From Phaeodactylibacter xiamenensis (GTDB lineage: Bacteria; Bacteroidota; Bacteroidia; Chitinophagales; Saprospiraceae), in contig NZ_JPOS01000084.1 in NCBI RefSeq assembly GCF_000759025.1, positions 1 to 64,000 on the forward strand: a stretch of 64,000 nt of DNA, read 5' to 3'. Under the pieces are notes generated by a model. It was not told where the DNA came from. It searched no databases and worked only from the letters and a program-made list of their open reading frames with translations. Of the stretch, positions 41,298-52,000 are shown piece after piece (positions within the stretch are counted from its first letter, which is position 1; the number at the start of each line of letters is the position of its first letter). The position numbers and the translations under genes were made by a program.

Positions 41298-43076
41298 CTA
41301 GACCAGCCGGCTCCGCCCCTGCGGAATCGCCTGAATCAACTTCTTCGTGTATTCGTTCTGAGGGTTTTCATAGATTTCATCGCTGTATCCTTGCTCTACA
41401 ATCTTACCGGCATTCATAACGATCATGCGGTCAGACATGAACTTGACCACCGACAAATCATGCGAAATAAAGATGTAGGTGAATTTGTACTTTTCCCGGA
41501 GCTCCATCAACAGGTTCAGCACTTGCGCCTGTACGGAGACATCCAAAGCAGAAACGGACTCATCACAAATAATGAACTTGGGGTTCAATGCCAGCGCCCG
41601 GGCAATAGCGATGCGCTGCCGCTGCCCTCCCGAAAACTCGTGCGGATAACGGTCAAAGTACTGAGGCGGCATGCTTACCGTTTCCAGTAACTGCAATACC
41701 CGGTCCCGCCTTTCAGCGTCTGAGCTGTACAGCCCGTGTACCTGCATGGGCTCCATAATCGCCTTACCGATGGTCATACGGGGATTGAGGGAAGCGTAGG
41801 GGTCCTGAAAAATAATCTGCATATCCTGCCGCAACGGCTTCCAGTCTTTTTCTGAAAGATCGAGGAGGGATTGCCCTTTGTATTCCACCCGGCCACTGCG
41901 CACCGGTGCCAAGCCGAGGAGGCTCCGCCCGAGAGTCGTCTTCCCGCAGCCCGACTCTCCAACCAGTCCGAGGGTTTCTCCGGGGTAAACTTCAAAGCTC
42001 ACGTCGTCCACGGCGCGGATGAAGTCTTTGGGCTTGCCCCAAAAGTTGTGCCTGGCCGGAAACCATGTTTGCAGGTTACTGACTTTCAGGATGGGCTCCT
42101 GTTGCTTGAGTACCCGGCTCCGGCGAAGCTGTTCCATGGCAGGCACCCGCTGCCCACGGATTACGGCCTCAAGGGTGACGGCTTTTTCCAGGATTTCCAC
42201 TGCACCGTCATCCGATTTTTTCACTTCCATAAAGTCACTGACCACAGGCAGGCGCTTGAGCCGGTAGTTGAGCGGCGGGCGGCAGGCCAGCAAGCTTTTG
42301 GTGTAAGGGTGTTTAGGGTTGGAAAAGAGGTCCTCTACCCTGCCCTCTTCGACGATTTTCCCCTTGTACATCACTAATACCCGGTCGGCAATTTCGGAAA
42401 TCACCCCCAGGTCGTGCGTAATAAAAATGACCGATGAACCCAGCTCTGTTTTCACCTTCGCCATGAGCTCCAGAATCGCTTTCTGTACCGTCACATCAAG
42501 GGCGGTAGTGGGCTCGTCGGCAATAAGCACGCCCGGCTTGCAGCTCATAGCCATGGCAATCATGACCCTTTGCTTCTGCCCCCCGGACAGCTGGTGGGGA
42601 TAAGCCTGATAAATACGGGCAGGGTCTGGCAGCTGCACTTCGTCAAATAAGGCCAGGGCACGGGTTTTGGCTTCGCTTTTGGAAAGCTTCAGGTGGTGGC
42701 GCATCCCTTCAGCAACCTGCTCGCCACAACGGAAAACCGGGTTTAGGGATGACATAGGTTCCTGGAAAATCATGGCAAGTTCGCTGCCCCGGTAGTGCCG
42801 CATCGATTTCCTCGGCAGCTCCTGTAAATTCACACCAGCGGGCGTTTCTTCCGGGAAGTACCCAACGGTCCCTCCCAGAATCCGGCCCGGGGAAGGAATC
42901 AGCCGCATTAGCGATAAGGCCGTGACAGACTTGCCAGAGCCCGATTCCCCTACGATACCCAGTGTCTCGCCCCTGTAGAGGTCAAAACTGACCCCATCCA
43001 CCGCACGGACTTCGCCCGCATCAGTGAAGAACGAAGTTCGCAGGTTTTTTACCGCTAAAAGTTTATCTTTAGTCAT
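41298..43076 (-). CDS. Fused two-domain ABC ATPase, oligopeptide/dipeptide type (DppD-DppF-like)
   Basis: A 592-residue protein with two complete nucleotide-binding domains. NBD1 has Walker A GESGSGKS (43-50), signature LSGGQKQR and Walker B VLIADEPTTALD. NBD2 has Walker A GESGCGKTT, signature FSGGQRQR and Walker B FIICDESVSALD. The 'PKHPYTKSLLACRPP' and 'PQNEYTKKLIQAIP' ends are the C-terminal extensions typical of OppD/OppF. Bacteroidota often carry this fusion as one gene. It should energise import (or export) of peptides or a similar solute with permeases encoded elsewhere. No partner permease or binding protein is next to it here. Confidence 0.9.
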   Translation of the reverse strand: MTKDKLLAVKNLRTSFFTDAGEVRAVDGVSFDLYRGETLGIVGESGSGKSVTALSLMRLIPSPGRILGGTVGYFPEETPAGVNLQELPRKSMRHYRGSELAMIFQEPMSSLNPVFRCGEQVAEGMRHHLKLSKSEAKTRALALFDEVQLPDPARIYQAYPHQLSGGQKQRVMIAMAMSCKPGVLIADEPTTALDVTVQKAILELMAKVKTELGSSVIFITHDLGVISEIADRVLVMYKGKIVEEGRVEDLFSNPKHPYTKSLLACRPPLNYRLKRLPVVSDFMEVKKSDDGAVEILEKAVTLEAVIRGQRVPAMEQLRRSRVLKQQEPILKVSNLQTWFPARHNFWGKPKDFIRAVDDVSFEVYPGETLGLVGESGCGKTTLGRSLLGLAPVRSGRVEYKGQSLLDLSEKDWKPLRQDMQIIFQDPYASLNPRMTIGKAIMEPMQVHGLYSSDAERRDRVLQLLETVSMPPQYFDRYPHEFSGGQRQRIAIARALALNPKFIICDESVSALDVSVQAQVLNLLMELREKYKFTYIFISHDLSVVKFMSDRMIVMNAGKIVEQGYSDEIYENPQNEYTKKLIQAIPQGRSRLV

Positions 43077-43189
43077 GCGTCCATTTTCCTTCCTTAAGTC
43101 TATATTGAGATTTCACCTTTTGGGTGCATTCGCTCCAAAAACGGATTCTCAACACAGCCTAAACAAATTGCAAAATAAAAAAAATCATC

Positions 43190-45466
43190 ATGCAACGACT
43201 GCTTATCCTGCTGCTTGTTTGCAGCGGACCTTTTTTCTCCCGGGCCCAGGACAGCCTCAATATGACCGCCCTTTCCGTGTGGGATGACAACAGCCTCCCC
43301 TCCCTTGGATCGCTGAGCTACAATGATATCTGGGGATATACCGCCCCGGATGGCCGGGAGTACGCCATTTTGGGCAATGTGGGCACCACCGTATTTTTTG
43401 ACATTACCAGCCCGGAAGCGATCGTGGAAGTCGGCCGTTTCCCCGGTCAGCTCAACTCCATTTGGCGGGATTACAAAACCTATGGCGAATACGCCTACAT
43501 GTGCGCAGACCAGGGCTCCGAAGGGCTGACCATCTTCGACCTGCGCCAACTGCCGGATACAGTGATTCAGGTCTCCCAGAGCACCGAATTCTTTACCCGG
43601 GCCCACAACATCTTTATCGACGAAGCTAACGGGCGGCTGTACGTAGCCGGCGGCAACAACCCTTCGAATGGTGTTACCATCCTCGACCTCACTCAAAACC
43701 CGGCTGCCCCTACCCTTTTGGGCAATCCCATACTGCCGGCCGGAGGGTACATTCATGACATCTTCGTCCGCGACAACATCGCTTATTGCTCCCATGGTAC
43801 AAGCGGGTTTTCTATTTACGATCTTTCTGATCCCACCACTCCGGTCACCATGGGCACCCTGAGCAACTATCCTGAGCAGGGGTACAACCATTCCAGCTGG
43901 CTTCATGGGGATGGAGACCACCTCGTTTTCGCAGATGAAACTTTTGGGCGCAGCCTGAAAATGGTCGATGTGAGCGACCCGCTGGAAATGGAGGTCGTTG
44001 ACCTTTTCAAATCAGAATTGCTGGCACCACAGGCGACCGGCTCTATCGCGCACAACCCTTTTATCCGGGGAGATTATGCCATTATTTCCTACTACCACGA
44101 AGGGGTGCAGGTTTTTGATATTAGTGACCCGCTGAATGTGACCTCATTTGCCTACTACGACACCCATCCACAGAACACCAACTATCAGGGTTACGATGGC
44201 TGCTGGGGCGTTTATCCGTTTTTCCCTTCCGGTACGATTATCGCTTCTGATACTGAAAATGGGTTGTATGTCCTTCAACCGGAGGGCTGGAGCTTTGAAA
44301 GCGAGCCGGTCTTCTCAGCCAGCCTAAGCCAAAGCGGAAGCGTGCAGCTTTGCGAAGAGGAAACACTCACCCTCTCTGCCACCATCGCCGGGGAGGGCTG
44401 GGTGTGGGAAAACAGTGGTACGCCCCTACCCGATGATCCAATGGCAAGCCTGACCATTCAGGAGCCCGGGCAGTACTACCTGGTCAACAATACCGGGACC
44501 TTCCCGACCTATTCCGATACCCTGACGGTCAGTATCACTGAGCTGCCTGCCTTTACAGGGCTGGAAGCAGCCTATACTTTCTGTCCCGGCGTACCCATGG
44601 AAATTGCCTTTGATGCGGAGCCGGACTTTGATTCGATCCTGCTTTTGCAACAACCGGGCAGCGTATTGATTGAGAATACCGATATGGAGTCCTTTCTCCT
44701 TCCCACACCTGGCAATTACAGCTTCCTGGGCATTCTGGATGATTGTACAACCGAGTCTGCTGTCCTGGAAGCTACTCGGTTGCCCGCCGCGCCCGCACCG
44801 GAGTTTCAGCCTTTCATCCCGCCACTTTGCGAGGGAGACAGCCTGATCCTTAGTGTGGAGCAAAGCCCGGGTTACGTCTACACCATTACTGACCTTGGGC
44901 TCAGCTTTACGGATACGAGCCTGTTATTGATACCAGCTGATGTGTACGAAATTACTGCCAGCAACGGACAGTGCGACACGGCATTCATCGTGGGTGAAGT
45001 GCCAGCCTCCCTGCCTGCCCCTGGTATTCAGCAGGTGGAGGACACGCTGTATTGCGACCTGACGAACAGTGGCTTATTTATCTGGCTGTACGAAGGCGTA
45101 CCGGTAGATACCACTACAGTGCCGTATTTCCTGCCGAACGAGGAGGGTACTTATCAGGTGGGCGCTCAAAATGAGGCATTCTGCTGGGGGTATTCTGAAC
45201 CAATTGAGGTGATGCTTAGCAGTACTGAGGATGCGCAACTTCAGCAACTCCGGATTTTCCCTAACCCGGCGTACGGGGAGCTCTTCCTCGAAAGCCCGGT
45301 GAGGATTGAGGGGATTCAGGTTTTTAATGCACAGGGGCAGCGGGTTTTACAGTCCTCGGTGTATGCCGGGCCGCTTCCGACAGGCCAATGGGCGGCAGGG
45401 CCTTATTTTATTAGTATCAAGCGGGAAGGGTTGCCCTGGGTGCATTTGAAGTTTATTAAACGGTAG
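43190..45466 (+). CDS. Choice-of-anchor B (LVIVD-repeat) protein with T9SS sorting domain
   Basis: A 758-residue protein with a signal peptide (residues 1-19, ending SRA). Residues about 25-370 form an LVIVD-type propeller; each blade carries a D-[IV]-S-D-P element, e.g. VFFDITSPEAIVEV, SIYDLSDPTTPV and KMVDVSDPLEMEV, together with 'FTRAHNIFID' and 'YDGCWGVYPFFPSG', features of choice-of-anchor B proteins. Cys-containing Ig-like segments follow (about 380-670), then a type A sorting domain (RIFPNPAYGELFLESP ... WVHLKFIKR). It is secreted or cell-surface; ligand unknown. Confidence 0.87.
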   Translation: MQRLLILLLVCSGPFFSRAQDSLNMTALSVWDDNSLPSLGSLSYNDIWGYTAPDGREYAILGNVGTTVFFDITSPEAIVEVGRFPGQLNSIWRDYKTYGEYAYMCADQGSEGLTIFDLRQLPDTVIQVSQSTEFFTRAHNIFIDEANGRLYVAGGNNPSNGVTILDLTQNPAAPTLLGNPILPAGGYIHDIFVRDNIAYCSHGTSGFSIYDLSDPTTPVTMGTLSNYPEQGYNHSSWLHGDGDHLVFADETFGRSLKMVDVSDPLEMEVVDLFKSELLAPQATGSIAHNPFIRGDYAIISYYHEGVQVFDISDPLNVTSFAYYDTHPQNTNYQGYDGCWGVYPFFPSGTIIASDTENGLYVLQPEGWSFESEPVFSASLSQSGSVQLCEEETLTLSATIAGEGWVWENSGTPLPDDPMASLTIQEPGQYYLVNNTGTFPTYSDTLTVSITELPAFTGLEAAYTFCPGVPMEIAFDAEPDFDSILLLQQPGSVLIENTDMESFLLPTPGNYSFLGILDDCTTESAVLEATRLPAAPAPEFQPFIPPLCEGDSLILSVEQSPGYVYTITDLGLSFTDTSLLLIPADVYEITASNGQCDTAFIVGEVPASLPAPGIQQVEDTLYCDLTNSGLFIWLYEGVPVDTTTVPYFLPNEEGTYQVGAQNEAFCWGYSEPIEVMLSSTEDAQLQQLRIFPNPAYGELFLESPVRIEGIQVFNAQGQRVLQSSVYAGPLPTGQWAAGPYFISIKREGLPWVHLKFIKR

Positions 45467-45525
45467 GGTTGTTATACAATTATTAGACGAGGAAATCTAT
45501 GCCTTATTGCACAGGAAGAACATGC

Positions 45526-45590
45526 GACTTCTACGAAGTCGGGCTGCTAATTGTTTTCCGGGGTTAGTAAGGTTTGACTTCTACGAAGTC
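45526..45590. repeat. Two copies of a 15-bp palindrome
   Basis: GACTTCTACGAAGTC occurs at 45526-45540 and again at 45576-45590, exactly 50 bases apart. It is a 6-bp perfect inverted repeat around TAC. A third copy with one mismatch (GAATTC start) is at 45713-45727, and a right half (TACGAAGTC) is at 45845. The last three are the left edges of the larger repeat units. Confidence 0.8.
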
Positions 45591-45915
45591 AGCCGTCTTG
45601 AGCAAGGCGGATCGCTGCGAGGGCCTGATCCACTGACCGTCGGCAAATTGATTGGACTGCTGAAAGCTGGAACGTTTTGAATACGCTGTGCGCTGCTGGT
45701 GGTAATAGGTTGGAATTCTACGAAGTCAGTCATCTTAGGCAAGGCGGTTCGCTGCAAGGGCCTGATTCACTGACCGTCGGCAAATTGATTGGACTGCTGA
45801 AAGCCGGAACGTTTTGAATACGCTGTGCGCTGCTGGTGGTAATATACGAAGTCGCTCCCTCTTTTTCGGTGAGGCAGCATAGAGGTCTGAATTACTGCCC
45901 TTCGGCAATTAGCAA
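45581..45915. repeat. Tandem repeat, 137-bp period, two good copies and a degenerate third
   Basis: Copy 1 is 45581-45707 and copy 2 is 45718-45844, each 127 bp with a 10-bp spacer. The last 80 bases of each are nearly identical, differing at one base (GCTGG/GCCGG). A third, decayed copy starts with TACGAAGTC at 45845 and retains the CTGA-TT-ACTG and TCGGCAA landmarks to about 45915. The gene-free stretch 45467-46054 has no coding frame of any quality. The inner unit is not recognisable as an IS. Confidence 0.75.
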
Positions 45916-45995
45916 GCAGGAAGGTGCTCCGAAATATTTCGGCGCCTTTCAACAGGTGCTGCTTGTAACGCTAGCTACCTGGGAAATTGAATTAA

Positions 45996-46033
45996 AAAGC
46001 CCGCCCTTCGCACTGTTGCGAAGGGCGGGCTTT
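45996..46033 (-). terminator. Terminator of the giant adhesin gene
   Basis: AAAGCCCGCCCTTCGC and GCGAAGGGCGGGCTTT form a perfect 16-bp stem around a 6-base loop, 22 bases past the adhesin stop on the minus strand. A run of five T follows the stem there. Confidence 0.88.
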
Positions 46034-46054
46034 GCTTTAGTCAGGAACAGGATG

Positions 46055-49000
46055 CTACCTTAGGATTGTCACGTCGCCTTTGATGATCTCTCCACCACCA
46101 ATATCCAATCGAAGGATAAAGTAGTAGGTACCGTCTGGAAGGTTGGTGCCATCCATATTCTCGCCCTGCCAGTCGTTACCGTATGGCTGAGCCTGGAATA
46201 CGATGTCTCCCCAGCGGTTAAAGACGATCAATTCGTTATTCGGATATTCATCCGGGTTCAAAATCAGCTGGTCAAAGATCAGTGCATCATTCAAACCATC
46301 GCCGTTTGGTGTGATACCATTAGGCGTTTCGATTTCCATGCTGTCGCGCTGTATACTTACCTCAACGGAAGCGCTATCGCAAAGGGTTGGACAATCCGCG
46401 TTGCAGATGACGTAGCCGAAGGCATCTTGTGCAGGACCGAAGAGGTTGGTGGTGAGGGTGTAGGTTACATCACCGTCTCCCTGATCCGTCACATCGCCCA
46501 GTGTTGGCTCACTGGTGAATTCAAAAGTGACACCTGGAACGCCGGTCAGGATATCGTTGGCCAGCAGAACTGCCTGTGCCTGATTTGAGCCCTGATCGAC
46601 CGTCATGATATCATTTGCGGCATCCGGTGCCAATTGTGGTTCAACCGTAATAGTGCTTGAGCTAAAGTCAGGGCAGCCATCCTGTGAAAGGCTCCAGGTC
46701 AGTTCTACCAATTCCTTGCCCAGTCCGGTAACCACCGTAGCACTCAGGGAGTCTGACTGTAGTGTGCCAATACCGCTATTGAGGGTCCATTGCCCGGTCA
46801 CCCCATCCGGCAGATTTGCACTAATGAAGGCATTGCCATCACAAGACACGCTATCGACTTGTGCCAGTGCGTCCGGCAGACTGTCGTCAGGCAGGATGGA
46901 AACCACTTCAGATGTATCAGAACAACCGGTATTCGTATTCGTCACGATAAATAGGTAATCGCCAACTGCATCGACCGTAGCCGTCAGATTGGTAACCGGC
47001 ACCGGAGGCAGCCCCATGCCGCCCACTGCTACCCATTCGTAATCGTAGATCATACCTTCAGAAGAACCGGTACCATCCAGGGTAAGGGTATCGCCACAGC
47101 CCAGGATATTGTCCGGAGCCGCACCCACAGCAATTGGCGTTTCGGGATCAAGCTCCACCGCTACCGTATCCATAGCTTCGCAACCATTGGTAGGGTCTGT
47201 TACGGACAGGAAGTAGGTGCCCGCAGCGTCTACATCCACCAGGAAGGAACCGGTAGCCGGGGTAATATTGCCCGCCATGCTTGTCCATTCGATGTCAAAC
47301 TCACCGTTGTTACCGTATAAAGAGGCATCAAGTGTAACGGTTTGACCAGGGCAGCCCAGGAAGTCAGGCATGGCAATTTCGCCTTCCGGTGCAGTAGTAT
47401 CGGCAGCGACTTCAAAGATCACAGTGGAATCACAACCATTCATATTGGAAGTCAGCGTCAACTGATAGGTACCCGGGGCATCTACATTGGCAGTCAGGGT
47501 GCCGTCATTAGGCACGATGGTCCCACCGTTGTCAACACTCCAGACTGTTGTGAAATCATTCGCATCACCCGTTGGTGCTGCACTCAGCAGGACATTCTCT
47601 GTGATACAGGTAAAGTCTTCGGGTACTTCCAGCTGTACAGCCGGCGGATTCGTGTCCTCACTAACTGTAAGCGTATCTACCGTTGAGCAGCCATTTATCG
47701 TATTTGTCACCATAAACTGGTACTGGCCCGGTGTGGTGACTTCAAGCGTTGGGTCCGTGCCCAGCTCCATACCATCGATATCCATCCAGCTGTAAACGGT
47801 TGTGTCAGGCTGGAAAGTAGAACCAGAAGCGTCAAGAGCAATGGTCGACGCGGTACAAGTCAGTGACGGGGATTCATCGGCAAATTCGATATCGGGGAAT
47901 TCGCGGATGTCGTTCACGATTAAATCATTTTCACCAACACAGCCTGTAGTCGTATCTGTAACCATCAGGTTATAAGTACCTGGCGCCAAAATACCAACTG
48001 TGGTAACATCGCCATCAAAAAATACGCCCGGAGACCATTCGTAAACCAAATCAGTTTCCTCAAACAGTTCAGGATTAGCAAGGCTTATCTCCACATTAAT
48101 GGTATCAGGCACATTGCAATCGTAGTCTATCACACCAATATCGGTTGGTTCGCCGAATACAATTGTTGGGGTCTCTCCCTCTACGGTCACCTGGACAGGT
48201 GAAGAACCAGCGGAACAGCCGGATTCAGAATTAAGGATACGCAAACGATATATCCCTTCATTGGTGACTTGGGCTGTCAATGCATCCGGACCGATGGCCA
48301 GCGTGTCGACAACAGTACCCTGATCAATTACCTGCCAAATATAAATCAAGTTATTGCCAGTATCAGAGCCCGTTCCATCCAGTGTATCTATCGGGTTAAG
48401 ACAGTCTAGTAAGATTTGGTTCTCAACCACCACCGCCGTTGGCGTATCCTGATTGTCTTCCACCACCACGGTATCTGTCACCGCACAATTAGAAACCACA
48501 TTTGTGAGGGTCAGCACGTAGATACCGGGCTCATCCGTCTGTACAGTTTGCCCGTTCAATGGAGAAATCAGGCTACCTTCAATCGCAGACCACTGATACT
48601 GCACCGTCACTGTACTATCGCTGACTGTGGAGCCGGTGGCATCCAGCATGACCTGCAGGTTGTTGCAATCCAGAGACAACACATCCTCGGCCAGTACGAT
48701 TTCGGGCGCATCATCCAGGTCATCGACCTCTCGGGTGAGAACGGTTTCACAACCGGTGATATCATTGGTGACGGTTATGGTGTACACTCCGGGTTCTGTT
48801 ACCCGGGCGATGGTATCGCCCTCGATAATGGAAATACTGTTCCCCCAATCTATGGTGAATGTACCCGGATCCAGGTCCACACTTGCCGCAAAGGTTACCG
48901 TATCCCTGTTACAATTCAGGTTTTGAGCCGGGGTCAGGGTCACCAGCGGAGGCATCGTATCCTGTACAACGAGGACGGTATCGGTGGCTACACAGCCCGA

Positions 49001-52000
49001 AAGTGTGTCGCGTACTGTTAGCACATAAAGCCCTGGTGCGCCAACCGGCTCTGTGATATTATCGCTCACATCACCCAGGGACAAGCTTCTCCAGTTGTAA
49101 GTCACGTTTGGCCCCTGTCCGGAAGCAGAGCCATCCAGCAAAGCTGTCTCACTGTCGCAACTGATCAGACCATCCACTGCAGCAACAGCGGCAGGGGGGA
49201 TAGTATCGTAAACTACGGTAACCATATCTGTAGCCGTGCAGCCGGTTGCCTCATCGGTAATGGTGAGGTTAAAAGTACCCGGTACGGTGACCGTTGGCGT
49301 GAGCAGGTCTTCCGTTCCAGGGGCCAACTGACCACCATCGGGAGAACTCCAGTCGGCTAACACAGCATTGGGGTTGGCGTTGGTGACAACCGCATTCAAT
49401 TGCACCTCATCTCCATTACAGTTGATGGCTGCGTCCTGATCTATCATAACCATAGGCAGCTCCGCCTCTGCTGAGACCACCGTGGAATCCAGTGCGGCAC
49501 AGCCGTTTTGATTATTGATAACTTCAAAGAAGTACGTACCAGGCGTGGTGGTAGAGAAAGTCTCTCCACTGGCCACTTCCATACCGGTATCATCCAGCCA
49601 TCGGGCTGTATAATCAGCGATATCTTCTGCTACAAAGCCGTTCAGGTTGGCCGCATCATTACAGCCGACGAATACAGAATCTGTACCAGGGCTGGCCAAA
49701 ATGAACGGAGGCGTGGTATCAATATCTATGGTAATGGAATCCGTAGCACTACACCCGCTATCAATAAATGAAGTCGTAATCACGTAAGTACCGGAATCCG
49801 AGGCCATAATTTCCCTGGTATCTGCAGTGAAACTATTTGGCCCGGTCCAGCTATAATCCACGTTGTCCTCCTCTACTACGGAGAGCATAATGGAGGGGTT
49901 GTTACAGTCAATTTGTCCTGGATCTGCCTGCTCAAACTCGACTAATGGCAGTGCAGGTGCCAGCAGTTCCAGCGTATCAGTAATAAAACAGCCGCTGCTG
50001 TCATCCCGAACCTCAAACGTAAATACCCCCGGCCCGATGGCCAGCAGGAAGCGGCTATCTGTGGCACCGCAGATTTGCCCGCCCTGAGAAGCGGTCCATT
50101 CGTATACCACATTCGGGTTTTCAGACACCTGTGTAGCCATCGCACTGATGAAGTTGGCAGTGCTGCAATCCCCGCAATTTGCGATACGGTCAGGGCCAAC
50201 ATCTACAAAAAGATCGGCTCCTCCCACCGGTACAGTAATGGTGTCGGTAAGCGAGAGCCCGGAATTATCGAGGATGGTCACCACCACATCACCTGCACAA
50301 AGGAATCGTGCGGTATTGCCAAATTGCGGAGGCGCCGTTTCCCAGCTGAAGGTGTACGGAGGCACGCCACCGGAAACGACAAGTTGTACTTCTCCGTCAC
50401 AAACACCAGGACAGCTTACTGCCGTAATGATTGTGGTATCAAGGAAAAGTTTATCATTGATGCAGAGTTCTGCGGGTAAATCCAGCAGGCTGCCTGGCCC
50501 ATTGGCGGTGGTCACCGTTGGGTTGGGAATCTCATTGACAGCTATGGAGTAGCAGGTATCGGCAGGCCCAAGCAGTTCAAAGCACATTTCAAAGATAATG
50601 GCTGAATCTACTGCAAACAATGGCTCTGCACTCATAAAGTCTATACAGGCAGCACCTACCGGCTCAGCATCCAGATCAAAGTTCAGGTTGGGGATGAGCC
50701 CGGGATCAATAAATTCAGTAAAGTTGAGGGAGCCTGGCGCCCAGTTGATACAGAAGCTTGCCCCCGTGATATCTTCAAACTGCCCGACCTGGAAGGGTAC
50801 ACAAACGGTATCCCGAAGGTCCCCTTCTACCTGGCCTCCCACCAGCCAGAAACCATCAGGGCTGAGAATACAGTAGTCGCCGCCGATGCCAGTCAATCCG
50901 ACATCTTCGTTATTGGAACTGGAAGTGATAACCTCGGCCACAAGCGGGTCACTGGCAATTTGAACCAGGTCACAAGTACCAGCCAGGTTTTCATCATCCG
51001 GAATTTGGAAACAAAGGGTAAAAATAGAGGTCCCATCTGCCAGGGTTACAGGCGAAGGAGGGTTCCAGTTGTCAAACAGAATCTGACCATTACCGAAGCC
51101 CAGGGCATTCAGTGCCGCAGCACCGTTGGGAAGGTTAACATTCTGAGGGCCAACTCCAATCAGATATTCCAGGTTTTCAGGTTCCCACACGATACTGAAC
51201 CGCATGTCCTCCACATCTGTGAAATTAGTTACAGTGAAGTCAAAGCAAAGTGTATCCCCTGGCTGTCCTTCCAGCCCACCGGTAAGTTCCATCACTATGC
51301 CCGGAGGCTGATTAACGGTTACTTCGCAGTTGGTAGGGTTGATCCCGATATTGGGGCCGTTGCTGATTTGCCCAACATCCGCATTATTATTGATAAACTG
51401 GAAAGGGCTGTTGCCACCGAGTCCGATCACATCAAAGCAAACCTCGAAAATGACATCACCCTCATTACGGGTTTGAGCAGAGCCATCCCACTCAAAGCCT
51501 AAAATACCATTCTGAGTATTCAGTTCATTAAAGCCCGTAGCGTTAAGCCCAGGGAGGTTAAAGCCCTGTACGCCGGTATATTCCAGAATGCTGGTGTTCC
51601 ACTGCATGAGGAAGCCCAGGTCGGTTACGTTTTGAAAGTTGCTGCCTGCTTCTACGGCTACACAAATCTGATCATTAACGGTTACCGGTGCGCCGCAGTT
51701 AGCGACCACCTGCACACCCTCAGGATTGCAGGTCCCCACCTCGATAATTCCAGGATTTTGGCCAACCTGGATGTTGGAGAAGCCGTTCATAAAATCATTC
51801 GTTGCTTCCGGGCGGAAGAAAGGCTGTCCGGGCTGCACGTCAGCAATGGACACATCAATATCTCTGGAGCAAGACCCCGGTTTAAGCCGGAGGCACAGTT
51901 GGAATATCAGTGTGGAGTCTGCCAGGGAAAGCAGGTTGGCGGGAGGTGGAGCCCCCCATGAAACTGTAATGCTGCCTTCCTGTACCCCCATAGCCGATTC

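Noticed and set aside
43100-43921. Leftward frame of 273 codons against the choice-of-anchor B gene
   Set aside because: It is antisense to a gene with clear LVIVD repeats and a signal peptide; its own sequence has no family pattern.
45581-45915. CRISPR array
   Set aside because: The repeat units are 127 bp with a 10-bp gap, not 23-40 bp repeats with unique spacers, and no cas genes are nearby.
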